A stretch of 64,000 bases of DNA from CAYRJD01 sp965212125 (lineage in GTDB: Bacteria > Actinomycetota > Acidimicrobiia > Acidimicrobiales > Poriferisodalaceae), in assembly GCA_965212125.1 (NCBI GenBank), contig OZ243045.1, positions 496,001 through 560,000 of the forward strand, read 5' to 3'. The notes beneath the pieces are model-generated. The model made no database searches and was not told the DNA's origin. It was given only the letters and a program-made list of their open reading frames with translations. Positions 17,747 to 26,235 of the stretch are shown piece by piece. The position numbers and the translations under genes were made by a program. Positions within the stretch are counted from its first letter, which is position 1. The number at the start of each line of letters is the position of its first letter.

Positions 17747-18247
17747 GTGCGTTCTGACCGCCGAGAGCAAACGGGAACCAGCAATTCGCTGCTTGCCCCA
17801 GTAACGGGGCTGCCCGACGAGCGCGCCTATGCGCTGTTGGTTGAGCGCAAGCTGGCGCACGCTCGCCGCTCGCTCAACCCGCTCTCGCTTATTTCCATAG
17901 CGCTCGACGAGTACGAATACATGACCGAATCGGAGTTGCGGGTGGCGACGCTGGTAACGGCACGGGTGGTGAACTCCACGCTGCGTTATTCCGACACCCT
18001 TTGCGATCTGGGCGGGGTTTTCATAGCGATCCTTGACGATACGCCTGACTCCGGGGCGATCTGGGCGGCCAATCGTGTCAGGGCGACGCTGTCCCGAGAG
18101 CGTCAGTCAATAAACGTGACCTTGTCGATGGGCGTGGCGACATATCCGACGCACGCGCTTGAAGGCAATCAACTGCACGCAGAGGTGGTGAGTGCGTTAG
18201 AGGTGGCGCGGTCGTTGGGTCCGGAGCGCATCGAGGTGGCTGGTTGA
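17747..18247 (+). CDS. Degenerate GGDEF-domain protein
   Basis: A 166-residue, soluble, single-domain protein from GTG 17747. The fold signature is clear: DPVTGLPDERA-like start (APVTGLPDERAYALLVERKLAHARR), LSLISIALDEY, RYSDTLCDLGGVFIAIL and a C-terminal VTLSMGVATYPTHA segment. The active-site motif is LGGVF where catalytic enzymes have GG(D/E)EF, so diguanylate cyclase activity is unlikely; it may bind nucleotide or a partner. No sensor domain is attached. The gene ends in four 17-nt tandem units. Confidence 0.8.
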   Translation: MRSDRREQTGTSNSLLAPVTGLPDERAYALLVERKLAHARRSLNPLSLISIALDEYEYMTESELRVATLVTARVVNSTLRYSDTLCDLGGVFIAILDDTPDSGAIWAANRVRATLSRERQSINVTLSMGVATYPTHALEGNQLHAEVVSALEVARSLGPERIEVAG

Positions 18248-18298
18248 TCGTGGTAGCAGGTTGATCGAGGTAGCGGGTTGATCGTGGTGGCAGTCTGA
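18231..18298. repeat. Four 17-nt tandem units, each ending in TGA
   Basis: Units 18231-18247, 18248-18264, 18265-18281 and 18282-18298 are TCG(A/T)GGT(G/A)GC- type and each ends TGA. Unit 1 is the last five codons plus stop of the GGDEF gene; the next three are diverged copies. Because 17 is not a multiple of 3, the added stops fall in successive reading frames. Confidence 0.9.
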
Positions 18299-18362
18299 TA
18301 GTGCCACTTGCTGGTGTCTAGTCTTGCGGATGGCTAACCCAAAGCGAGGCAGCGAGGCAACT

Positions 18363-19136
18363 ATGGCTGACACAGATTTTTCCAACATCGGCACCAAGGC
18401 CGAGCTAGATGGCCGCGTGGCCATCGTTACGGGGTCAAGCAGCGGCATCGGCGCTGAGCTTGCACGCCAGCTTGTCAGTCTTGGTGCCAAGGTAACCATC
18501 AACTCATCATCGTCGGTGGAGATGGGAACCGAGCTAGCCAACGAGCTAGGCGATGCCGCCCGCTACCAGCAAGCCGACGTGAGTTCCGAAGAGCAGTGCA
18601 AGGCGCTGGTGGAGCAAACGGTTGCGGAGTTCGGCCGCCTGGACATGCTTGTCAACAACGCGGGCTACACGCAGGTAATCGCGCACGACGATCTTGACGC
18701 CGTTACCGATGAGATATTTCGGCGGATCATGGATGTGAACATCATGGGCACCTGGTATCTGAGCCGGGCGGCGGTTCCGGCGTTGCGTTCCAGCGGAGAC
18801 GCAAACATCGTCAATATCACTTCAGTCGCTGGGCTGCGTCAGACCGGCAGTTGTTTGCCCTATGCGGTGTCTAAGGCTGCGCTTAATCACATGACTCGGC
18901 TGATGGCGAACGTGCTGGGTCCGGAGATACGCGTGAACGCAGTGGCGCCGGGGTTGGTGGTTACGCCGTGGACGGAGAGCTGGGAAGCGCAGCACGCGGC
19001 GGTAGCTGCGATGTCGCCAATGGGTCGTTCGGCAACGGCTGCCGATTGCGCACAGGCCGTGCTTGGCATTTTCCGCAACGGATACCAGACCGGCGACGTG
19101 GTGCTGATCGACGGTGGACTGACGCTGCGCGCCTAA
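18363..19136 (+). CDS. Short-chain dehydrogenase/reductase (SDR)
   Basis: A 257-residue NAD(P)-dependent oxidoreductase of the classical SDR family. The cofactor motif VTGSSSGIGAEL (near residue 21), the NNAG motif in LVNNAGYTQ, and the catalytic Ser in NITSVAGLRQ with YAVSK are intact. The C-terminus GDVVLIDGGLTLRA is standard. The substrate cannot be predicted. I chose ATG 18363 with a GAGG eight bases upstream; starts at 18324 or 18330 are also open. Confidence 0.87.
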   Translation: MADTDFSNIGTKAELDGRVAIVTGSSSGIGAELARQLVSLGAKVTINSSSSVEMGTELANELGDAARYQQADVSSEEQCKALVEQTVAEFGRLDMLVNNAGYTQVIAHDDLDAVTDEIFRRIMDVNIMGTWYLSRAAVPALRSSGDANIVNITSVAGLRQTGSCLPYAVSKAALNHMTRLMANVLGPEIRVNAVAPGLVVTPWTESWEAQHAAVAAMSPMGRSATAADCAQAVLGIFRNGYQTGDVVLIDGGLTLRA

Positions 19137-19173
19137 TAGCCCTGAATCTGGCGGCGCTGGCTTAATAGCCCTG
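19133..19173. repeat. Duplicated TAATAGCCCTG at a convergent gene junction
   Basis: CTAATAGCCCTG (19133-19144) follows the SDR stop and TTAATAGCCCTG (19162-19173) holds the stop and final codons of the minus-strand gamma-glutamyltransferase gene. GCGCTG/GGCGCTGG bits are also repeated between them, period about 29. Confidence 0.6.
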
Positions 19174-20811
19174 GGCGCTGCTGGTGAGCATGCGCGGGTC
19201 GGACGCTCCGCAAAGAACGCCGCCTCGCGTGGCGCTACCGCTCTGGGCATCATCAACCATGATCACGTGGGCGTGACCGAAGGAGTCCTCAAAGGACCTT
19301 GATCGCACCACGTCATGTCCGCGCGCAGCCAAGTCGGCCTGCAAAGCGTCCGTACCAGCGTGGCCTTCTAGCACTAGTTGCAGCGGGGCTGGGCCGGCCC
19401 AGGTTTCAAACAGCGAAGCTCCCGGCTGCGTCCAATACCAGCGACCGGCGGCTATGGCCTCACCTGCGTTAGCACCGCCATGCAGCAGCCGAGCCAACAG
19501 CTGCAACACCACCTGCGGCTGATTGTCGCCACCCATCGTTCCCAAAACGGAACGCAGCCCGCCGTTCAGCGTTTGCACCAAAGCCGGCGCCAGCGTGTGA
19601 GGCGGGCGACGACCCGGCCCGTACTCCGCCGCGTGGCCTGGCTCCAGCGAAAATCCGATGCCGCGATTCTGCAAGGAGATGCGAGTGCGCGCAGTAAAGC
19701 AGTGCGCACCCCAACCCGAAGCGTTGGACTGAATGAGCGACACGCCCATGCGATCCGCATCCACCGCCGCCAGATAGTTGGTGTCGCCGCTGCGTTGCGG
19801 CCAGGCGCCAACGCTGGATACGGCGGTAGGCGAAATAGCTGCTTGGCGGGCGTGCAGGCGGTCTGGCGCAAGCAGCTCATTGCCGTCTGCGTGTTCGTGC
19901 AGCACGTCAACTCTGTCGTAGGCGGCCTGCTTGGCGGCTTCGGCCAGCAGATGAACCGCCAGCGGATCGTCAATGTCGGCGGGCACATCTAACGCCGCGG
20001 CAATCCCGGCGCTAGCCAGCGTTAGATAGCCCTGCGAGTTGGGTGGCACCGTCCAGATGCGATGCCCCCATGCGTCAATCTGCAACGGCTCCACCCAGTC
20101 CGCCAGAGGCACCGCCAGGTCGGATTCTTGGTACTCGGCGGCCCGGTTTGTCTGGCCGTCTTGCGGTTGGCCAAGCGCTAGCAGATCCTCTCCAAACTCG
20201 CCTTGATAAAAGCCTGCCCGTCCGTCTTTGCATATCGCTCGCAAGGCACGCGCCACGCCCGGTCGCCGAATCACCGTGCCTGCTTTCGGCGCGCCAAAAT
20301 AGTCGTCGGCGTTCGGCACGTCGGCAAGACGCTTGGCGGCTGCGGCTGCGGCCGGTGAAAGCGGAAAACCATCTTCGGCCAAACCGATCGCCGGCTCAAG
20401 AATCTGCGTCAGCGGTAGGCGCCCGAAGCGGTCGTGCAGAGCCAGCCATCCGTCAACACAACCCGGCACAGGTATTGAGCGCGGGTCACCCACCACCGGC
20501 ATGGCGACGTGACCTTCATCTCGCAAGGTCTGCGGGTCGGCCCCGCTGCCGGCGCGGCCGCTGGCATTTAGCGCGGCGGGCGGCTCGCCCGGGGTGTGAT
20601 GAACCAGCGCCCACACATCGCCACCCATTCCGCACGTGTGCTGTGCGGTTACGGCCAACACCGCCGAAGCCGCAACGGCCGCATCCGCCGCGCTGCCGCC
20701 TGCGCGCAACATCGTTATGCCTGCGCCCGAAGCCAGATGATCAATGCTGGCGACCATCCCGTTGGTGGCGCGCACGGTGCCGAACGGCGCTAGAGGAGCG
20801 TTCTTAGGCAT
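19162..20811 (-). CDS. Gamma-glutamyltransferase family protein
   Basis: A 549-residue Ntn-hydrolase of the gamma-glutamyltranspeptidase family, which is made as a proenzyme that cleaves itself before a Thr. The N-terminal GMVASIDHLASGAGITMLRAGGSAADAAVAA and GMGGDVWALVHH segments are diagnostic. The processing Thr is probably in SGDTNYLAAVDADRMGVSLIQSN. No signal peptide is visible, so it may be cytoplasmic and might act on other gamma-glutamyl or acyl amides. Its start overlaps the FAD oxidase stop by 8 bases in the same operon. Confidence 0.88.
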   Translation of the reverse strand: MPKNAPLAPFGTVRATNGMVASIDHLASGAGITMLRAGGSAADAAVAASAVLAVTAQHTCGMGGDVWALVHHTPGEPPAALNASGRAGSGADPQTLRDEGHVAMPVVGDPRSIPVPGCVDGWLALHDRFGRLPLTQILEPAIGLAEDGFPLSPAAAAAAKRLADVPNADDYFGAPKAGTVIRRPGVARALRAICKDGRAGFYQGEFGEDLLALGQPQDGQTNRAAEYQESDLAVPLADWVEPLQIDAWGHRIWTVPPNSQGYLTLASAGIAAALDVPADIDDPLAVHLLAEAAKQAAYDRVDVLHEHADGNELLAPDRLHARQAAISPTAVSSVGAWPQRSGDTNYLAAVDADRMGVSLIQSNASGWGAHCFTARTRISLQNRGIGFSLEPGHAAEYGPGRRPPHTLAPALVQTLNGGLRSVLGTMGGDNQPQVVLQLLARLLHGGANAGEAIAAGRWYWTQPGASLFETWAGPAPLQLVLEGHAGTDALQADLAARGHDVVRSRSFEDSFGHAHVIMVDDAQSGSATRGGVLCGASDPRMLTSSAQGY

Positions 20812-22339
20812 GGTTTTCTTGGGCGTGGCGCGCTACAGCACTGTCGGCTGGCAGCAATACGTTCGGATTGAGAACGCCGCGTGGATCAAGCGCATGTTTT
20901 AGCGCGGCGAACGCAGCCAGCTCGCTTGGCGTGCGGTTGAGATGCAAAAACTGCTTCTTGGCCGTGCCCACGCCGTGCTCGGCGGAGATGCTGCCGCCTA
21001 GCTCGGCCACGTGCGCCAACACCGCCGCGTCGATTTTGTCGGCCGGGCTGCTAGTGCTGTCGGCTGGGTCGCTATCGCCGGGCAGCACATTCACATGCAC
21101 GTTGCCGTCGCCTAGATGCCCAAACAAAATCGTGCGCGCACCGTCGTCAACGCGGTTGATTATCCCAGGCACGCCCTCCACGAACTCCACCAAGCGGCTG
21201 GTTGGCAGCGTCACATCCAGCTTGTGCGGCGTGCCAGCTGCGTTCACTGCCTCGGGCAGTTGCTCTCTGAACGACCACAACTGGGCTCTGCTAGTTGAAT
21301 CCAACCCAACCGCCACATCAACAATGCGGTCGCCCAGGTCGTCCAGCACAGCCGCGAGCTCGTCGGCTAATGCGTCTTGCGGTACGGCGCTGCTAGCGAC
21401 TTCAACCAGCAACCACATGGGCGCGTCGTGTGTTTGATTTGTTGGCGTTTGACTTGCGGCGCGGTCGGCATCGCCAAGCAGGTCGGCGCCGACTGGCGGC
21501 CGCGCTCCCAGGTAAGAGCACACCTGTTCCATGGCGCCATCGAAGACGGCTTCCAGCGCATACAGCGATCCCAGCTTGTTGCGCAGTTGGGCGGCTATTT
21601 CAACTCCGTCAGCCACCGACCGCAGCGCCAACAGCGCAGTCACCACCTGCGTCAGTTTGGGGCGCAGCTGCAGTCGCACGGCGGTAATGACGCCCAATGT
21701 TCCTTCGCTGCCGGTCAGAAGTCCCGCTAGGTCGTAGCCGGTGTTGTCTTTGGCTAGCCCGGCCAGATGGCTGAGCACGGTGCCGTCCGCCAGCACGGCT
21801 TCAATGCCCAGCACCTGGGCGCGCATCGCTCCGTACCGCACCACGTTGATGCCGCCTGCGTTGGTGCTCGCCATTCCGCCGATGGTGGCTGAGTCGCGGG
21901 CGGCCAAATCAACTCCGACCGTGAGCCCGGCCGTCGCGGCGTGGGCTTGGGCGGCCGCCAGAGTCACCCCCGCGCCGAAGGTTGCCTGCGACGACAGCTC
22001 GTCAATTTCGCCGCACGTCGCTAGCCGGGTCAGCGACAAGACTGCTTCGCCGTCAAGCGGGACGCTGCCGCCAACCAGACCGGTGTTGCCGCCTTGAGGC
22101 ACGACGCGAACCCCCGCATCGGCCAGCGCGGCCAGCGACGCAGCAACCTGGGCGGTGTCGGCGGGCCGAACGACCAGCGCAGTGTGGCCTTGGAAGCGCC
22201 CGGACCAGTCGATCGCATAGCTCGCGGTGAGGTCTGGGTCGGTGAGGACATTGGCTTCGCCGACTATTTGCTGGAGCTGTTGAATCAGCGCGGCGCTGGC
22301 TGCTGGGTCAGGCACTGAGTTGGGCACTGGGTCAGGCAC
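20804..22339 (-). CDS. FAD-linked oxidase, D-2-hydroxyacid dehydrogenase type
   Basis: A 511-residue flavoprotein with an N-terminal FAD_binding_4 (PCMH) domain (VVPQGGNTGLVGGSVPL, GGMASTNAGGINVVRYG, GLLTGSEGTLGVITAV) and a C-terminal FAD-oxidase_C domain (FGHLGDGNVHVNV, ISAEHGVGTAKK). The family includes D-lactate and D-2-hydroxyglutarate dehydrogenases; the acceptor and substrate are unknown. The N-terminus MPDPVPNSVPDP reflects a short DNA duplication (GGTCAGGCACTG). It lies 3 bases after the GDPD stop and overlaps the next gene, so it is the middle of a three-gene operon. Confidence 0.88.
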   Translation of the reverse strand: MPDPVPNSVPDPAASAALIQQLQQIVGEANVLTDPDLTASYAIDWSGRFQGHTALVVRPADTAQVAASLAALADAGVRVVPQGGNTGLVGGSVPLDGEAVLSLTRLATCGEIDELSSQATFGAGVTLAAAQAHAATAGLTVGVDLAARDSATIGGMASTNAGGINVVRYGAMRAQVLGIEAVLADGTVLSHLAGLAKDNTGYDLAGLLTGSEGTLGVITAVRLQLRPKLTQVVTALLALRSVADGVEIAAQLRNKLGSLYALEAVFDGAMEQVCSYLGARPPVGADLLGDADRAASQTPTNQTHDAPMWLLVEVASSAVPQDALADELAAVLDDLGDRIVDVAVGLDSTSRAQLWSFREQLPEAVNAAGTPHKLDVTLPTSRLVEFVEGVPGIINRVDDGARTILFGHLGDGNVHVNVLPGDSDPADSTSSPADKIDAAVLAHVAELGGSISAEHGVGTAKKQFLHLNRTPSELAAFAALKHALDPRGVLNPNVLLPADSAVARHAQENHA

Positions 22340-22342
22340 TGC

Positions 22343-23116
22343 TCAGGCGCTTTGGGGCCAGGCACCGCGGGCGCTAAGCACATCGCGCAGCACTATCGGC
22401 TGGTCGGTCATTATTCCGTCCACTGCACGGTCAAGCAGCTGATTCATCACGTCTGCATCGTCAATCGTCCAGACATGCACGGCAATGCCGCAAGCGTGCG
22501 CGTGCCGCACCATTCGTTTGGTCGCCAGCGGAACCAAGCCCTGACGCCGCGGTATCTGAATCGTGTTAGCGCGATAACGCTGCGGCGAGCCTCTGCGCCA
22601 AAAACTCGCCATACGAAAGCGAGCTATCTGCTTGGGCGCCATCGCCATGCACAGCGCATCACCAAACTCTTCGTCTAGGCGAGCCAAACGCTCATCGCTA
22701 AACGACCCAACGCACACTCGCTCCAGCACGCCCGGCGCTTGCATGGCCTTTATCAGCAGCGGCACGGTGGCATCAATTTTCGGGTCGATGCAGATTCGCA
22801 TGTCCGGCCAAGCGTCCAGCAGTTCTTCTAGGCGTGGGATCGGCTCGGTGCCGGCGACCTTGGCTTGTGACACCTCTTGCCAGGTCATCTTGCGGATGAT
22901 GCCTTTTAGATCGGTTACTGGGTCTAGCTGCGGGTCGTGGAACACCACCAACTTGTCGTCGGCGGTCGCTTGAACGTCGGTTTCCAAATACCGATAGCCC
23001 AGATCAACCGCACCCGCAAAGGCGGTCATCGTGTTTTGCGGCCACAACCCGGCGCCACCCCTGTGAGCGATTGCCACCGGCCCGGGAATGCCCAGATAGG
23101 GGTGCGGATCTGCCAT
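22343..23116 (-). CDS. Glycerophosphodiester phosphodiesterase family protein
   Basis: A 257-residue GDPD-fold enzyme that would hydrolyse glycerophosphodiesters to glycerol 3-phosphate and an alcohol. Visible: IAHRGGAGLWPQNT, the metal pair in YLETDVQATADDKLVVFHD, and the C-terminal HVWTIDDADVMNQLLDRAVDGIMTDQP. The normally conserved Glu of the PENT motif is Gln here (PQNT), which touches the metal site. No signal peptide is seen. First gene of an operon with the FAD oxidase and GGT-like genes. Confidence 0.88.
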   Translation of the reverse strand: MADPHPYLGIPGPVAIAHRGGAGLWPQNTMTAFAGAVDLGYRYLETDVQATADDKLVVFHDPQLDPVTDLKGIIRKMTWQEVSQAKVAGTEPIPRLEELLDAWPDMRICIDPKIDATVPLLIKAMQAPGVLERVCVGSFSDERLARLDEEFGDALCMAMAPKQIARFRMASFWRRGSPQRYRANTIQIPRRQGLVPLATKRMVRHAHACGIAVHVWTIDDADVMNQLLDRAVDGIMTDQPIVLRDVLSARGAWPQSA

Positions 23117-23121
23117 TGCCT

Positions 23122-23147
23122 AAGTCTGCCCGGCACAAGTCTGCCCG
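23122..23147. repeat. Duplicated AAGTCTGCCCG between divergent genes
   Basis: AAGTCTGCCCG occurs at 23122-23132 and 23137-23147, a 15-base period, in the short gap upstream of two divergent genes. It may lie in promoter sequence for both. Confidence 0.6.
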
Positions 23148-23168
23148 TGCCACAGCTACCGTGCGGTG

Positions 23169-24074
23169 ATGACATTGGGCGAAGGTTCGGCTGACCGTTT
23201 CGCCGAACTGATTGGCGAGCCGGAGATTCGTTTGGATCTGGCTGCACTGGAAATAGCGCGCGTTTGTCGCCCCGGTGAAGTCGACGTTGAAGCCTGTCTG
23301 GCGACGCTGGATGATCTGGCCGAGCAGGTTTCGCAGGCTGCGGTCCAAGACGATCCAGCCCAAGGCAAGCCGCTGGCGAAGTCCGTCACGAACCTGCTGT
23401 ACGGGCAGCTCGGTTTCGGCGGCAATCGTTCCGACTACTACCAGCCCGCTAACAGTTTTCTTGATCAGGTGCTAGCGAACCGCAGCGGCATTCCGATAAC
23501 GCTGGCAGTGGTCACGATGGAGGTTGCTAGGCGGGTGGGCGTCAGGATGTACGGCGTTGGGATGCCGCGGCATTTTCTGGTGGGCGTGCCGCCTGAAGAG
23601 GTGGTGTCGGGTCAGCCTGCGCCGGATCAGCCTGCACCAGACCAGCCCGCGCCGCTGCTATTTGATCCGTTTGACGGCGTGTACCTAGACCACGCCGGAG
23701 CCAAGGAGCTATTTGAACGGCTCGGCCAAACAACCCCAGCCGATCCCGTCCCATTTCGGCCGGAGTTCCTCAACCAGGCGCCAACCCTGCAGATCCTGCG
23801 CCGCATGCTTAATAATCTGCGGCTGAACTATCTGCACCGCGCGCAGCCCACATCGCTGCAGGGAATAAAGCAGCTAGCCGCGGTGTTGGAGATGCTTGTG
23901 TGTTTGCCGGATTGTCCGCCAACCGACTACCTGCAGCTGGCAAGCGTGCTCAACTCTCTCGGCCGTCCGGACGCGGGCGCAAAGCACCTGCTGGCTGGTG
24001 CCGACCAACTATCAGATCCCGACAGTGAGGTGCTGCAAGCGGAGGCCGAGCGGTTGCTGGCTCGCCTGAACTAA
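23169..24074 (+). CDS. SirB1-family transglutaminase-like protein
   Basis: About 301 residues. The N-terminal SirB1/transglutaminase-like domain includes NSFLDQVLANRSGIPITLAVV and VGVRMYGVGMPRHFLVGV, the family hallmark; the C-terminal third is TPR-like (LNNLRLNYLHR, YLQLASVLNSLGRPDAGAKHL). A threefold APDQP repeat interrupts the domain. Family members such as SirB1/YchA have no settled activity. GTG 23166 and ATG 23169 are both possible starts. The 3' end carries a tandem duplication. Confidence 0.85.
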   Translation: MTLGEGSADRFAELIGEPEIRLDLAALEIARVCRPGEVDVEACLATLDDLAEQVSQAAVQDDPAQGKPLAKSVTNLLYGQLGFGGNRSDYYQPANSFLDQVLANRSGIPITLAVVTMEVARRVGVRMYGVGMPRHFLVGVPPEEVVSGQPAPDQPAPDQPAPLLFDPFDGVYLDHAGAKELFERLGQTTPADPVPFRPEFLNQAPTLQILRRMLNNLRLNYLHRAQPTSLQGIKQLAAVLEMLVCLPDCPPTDYLQLASVLNSLGRPDAGAKHLLAGADQLSDPDSEVLQAEAERLLARLN

Positions 24075-24110
24075 GGCCCGCTCGCCTGAACTAAGCGAGC
24101 CTGAGCTAAG
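24061..24110. repeat. 20-nt period copies of a gene end between convergent genes
   Basis: CTCGCCTGAACTAAG is found exactly at 24061-24075 (last codons and stop of the SirB1-like gene) and again at 24081-24095; a third, diverged copy GAGCCTGAGCTAAG ends at 24110, where it supplies the stop codon of the convergent phosphatase gene. Confidence 0.85.
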
Positions 24111-24738
24111 ACCCCAGAATCAGGTCGGGATAGCCGCGCAGATGGGTGCGGTCGTTGATCGCAAAAACTCTGCGGTGGCCCTGCCTTGACGCCAAAACTC
24201 GCGTCAACGATGTGTAGTCCACGTCAAAGCGCAGAAACTTGTCCTTGTCAAATCCCAAGCAATGCGCCAGGTAGGCGTTGATAACTCCACCGTGACACAC
24301 AACGGCCACCTGCTCGCCGGGATGGTTGTCCACTATCTGCTCAATCTCATCAATTACTTCTTGCACCCAAGCGACAACGGCGGCGCTATTGCCGGGATCA
24401 AACGAGCCCTCAGCAAGCTCATTCCAGCGCTCCCTGTCGGTGTGCTTCATGATCTCCATCGGCACGTAAGACGTCGCCGTTTTGTCAAACTCGGTCAAGC
24501 CCTCGCGCACCGCAATGTGTCCGGCGCTCAGCCCGGCGGCGGCTGCTATTGGCTCCGCCGTTTGAAGCGCCCGCACCATGGGGCTGCTGTAAATCTGCTG
24601 CGGCTCAAACTCCGCCAGCCACTCACCGGCCAGTTCGGCTTGCTTTTTTCCGATCTCCGACAGCGGCGGATCGGCGAAAGTGCCATCGGTGCGAACCTCA
24701 GACTCAGGCAAACCGTGGCGCACTAATAGCAACTGCAC
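24106..24738 (-). CDS. Histidine phosphatase family protein
   Basis: About 211 residues of the phosphoglycerate mutase-like superfamily. The catalytic motif LLLVRHGLPESE opens the protein, and the second His is in VAVVCHGGVINAYLAHCLG. IYSSPMVRALQTAEPIA is the typical phosphate-pocket helix. The substrate is unknown. I chose GTG 24738, which begins directly at the core strand and leaves 47 bases for promoters shared with the divergent pyk; an ATG at 24792 would overlap the pyk start. Confidence 0.85.
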   Translation of the reverse strand: MQLLLVRHGLPESEVRTDGTFADPPLSEIGKKQAELAGEWLAEFEPQQIYSSPMVRALQTAEPIAAAAGLSAGHIAVREGLTEFDKTATSYVPMEIMKHTDRERWNELAEGSFDPGNSAAVVAWVQEVIDEIEQIVDNHPGEQVAVVCHGGVINAYLAHCLGFDKDKFLRFDVDYTSLTRVLASRQGHRRVFAINDRTHLRGYPDLILGS

Positions 24739-24785
24739 GGTCAAACAATACAAATACGGACACGAAATCGGTACCTTGTTAGCTA

Positions 24786-26219
24786 ATGGCACGCCGCACC
24801 AAGATCATTGCCAGCATCGGTCCAGCCTGCGACGATGCCGTAACGCTGCGGTCGGTGATTGAGGCCGGGGCCGACGTCATCCGGCTTGGCCTGGCTCACG
24901 GAACGCTTGATGAACACATTGCGAAATACAACCTGATTCGCTCTGTCAGTTCCGATCTAGAACGCCGTGTCGGGATACTCGTAGACCTGCCCGGCCCCAA
25001 GATCCGCTGCGCGCAGTTTCCACCCGACGGGTGCGATGTTTCTAGGGGCGACAAAGTGCTGCTTAGTCCCAACGGTGATGCCAGCACGGCGGAGCGAATC
25101 GTGGTGGATTATGAGCGGTTGCTTGACGATGTTGGCCACGGCGATCGGCTTTCGTTTGGCGACGGCGGCATTGTGCTGATCGTGACCGATCTGACCGAGG
25201 ACGCTTTGGTAGCTGAGGTGGCCCATGGCGGGCACCTTGAGGGGCGCCCAGGAGTGCATATTCCTTCGGACCAGATTGACATGCCGGCGCCCACCGAAGA
25301 AGACCTAAAGATGGCAGAGGTTTTTACCGAACTTGGCACCGACATGTTGGCCGTGTCGTTTGTGCGCAGCGCCGAAGACATGCAACGCCTGAATGCTGAG
25401 CCGGCACCGCGTGGACCGCTGCTAGTGGCAAAAATTGAGACGCGTTCAGCGGTTGCAAACCTGAAAGGCATCATTGAGGCATCGGGAGCGGTAATGGTGG
25501 CGCGTGGCGATTTGGGTTCTGAGTTTGACATCGAAGAACTGCCGCACCTGCAAAAAATGATTATCGAGGCCTGCATTTCGTTAGGGCGCCCGGCCATCAC
25601 CGCCACGCAGATGTTGGAGTCGCTGGTGCATGCTTCGGTTCCCACTCGTGCCGAAGCCTCCGATATTGCTAACGCAGTGTTTGACGGCACGTCGGCTGTG
25701 ATGTTGAGCGGCGAAACCGCCATCGGACATGATCCGGCCAACGCAGTCGCCACCATGTCGCGCATTGCTGCGCGCGCAGATGAAAGTTTTGACTATCCCG
25801 CTTGGGCTAGGCGCATCGGTGCGGCACGCGGCGATTCACACATAGCGGAGGACTATCAGCGGGTAACCGACTCCGTAACGCTGGCCGCATCGCGTGCTGC
25901 TGCGGCCATTGATGCGGACGCGATTATGTGCCTTAGCAGGTCGGGTTTTACCGCTCGCAGCATGGCTCGCTTCCGACCGTCTATGCCGATGTTTGGCTTC
26001 ACACCCGACCCTCGCACGGCGCACCAGCTGTCTTTGTCTTGGGGGGTTGAGCCGTTTTTGTTTGAGGAGAACTGGTCGCCGACCGAGAACGCAACCAAGG
26101 CTGTGGCCGCCGCAGCCGATGCGAAGCTTGTTAAGACTGGCGACATGGTGGTGGTGGTGTCGGGCTCAAGTTCTGAGTCGCACGCGACCGACAGCATGCG
26201 CATTGTCCGCGTTCAGTAG
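24786..26219 (+). CDS. pyk: Pyruvate kinase
   Basis: A 477-residue glycolytic enzyme converting PEP and ADP to pyruvate and ATP. Signatures include KIIASIGPA at the N-terminus, VAKIETRSAVANL with the catalytic Lys-x-Glu, VMVARGDLGSE, and ITATQMLESLVHASVPTRAEASDIANAVFDGTSAVMLSGETA. The C-terminal domain is complete. Residues that normally bind potassium differ: RLGLAHG replaces RLNxSHG, and DLPGPKIR replaces DTKGPEIR, putting Lys at the position (117 in muscle enzyme) linked to potassium independence. Confidence 0.94.
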   Translation: MARRTKIIASIGPACDDAVTLRSVIEAGADVIRLGLAHGTLDEHIAKYNLIRSVSSDLERRVGILVDLPGPKIRCAQFPPDGCDVSRGDKVLLSPNGDASTAERIVVDYERLLDDVGHGDRLSFGDGGIVLIVTDLTEDALVAEVAHGGHLEGRPGVHIPSDQIDMPAPTEEDLKMAEVFTELGTDMLAVSFVRSAEDMQRLNAEPAPRGPLLVAKIETRSAVANLKGIIEASGAVMVARGDLGSEFDIEELPHLQKMIIEACISLGRPAITATQMLESLVHASVPTRAEASDIANAVFDGTSAVMLSGETAIGHDPANAVATMSRIAARADESFDYPAWARRIGAARGDSHIAEDYQRVTDSVTLAASRAAAAIDADAIMCLSRSGFTARSMARFRPSMPMFGFTPDPRTAHQLSLSWGVEPFLFEENWSPTENATKAVAAAADAKLVKTGDMVVVVSGSSSESHATDSMRIVRVQ

Positions 26220-26235
26220 CGCTTAGCCAGCACTA

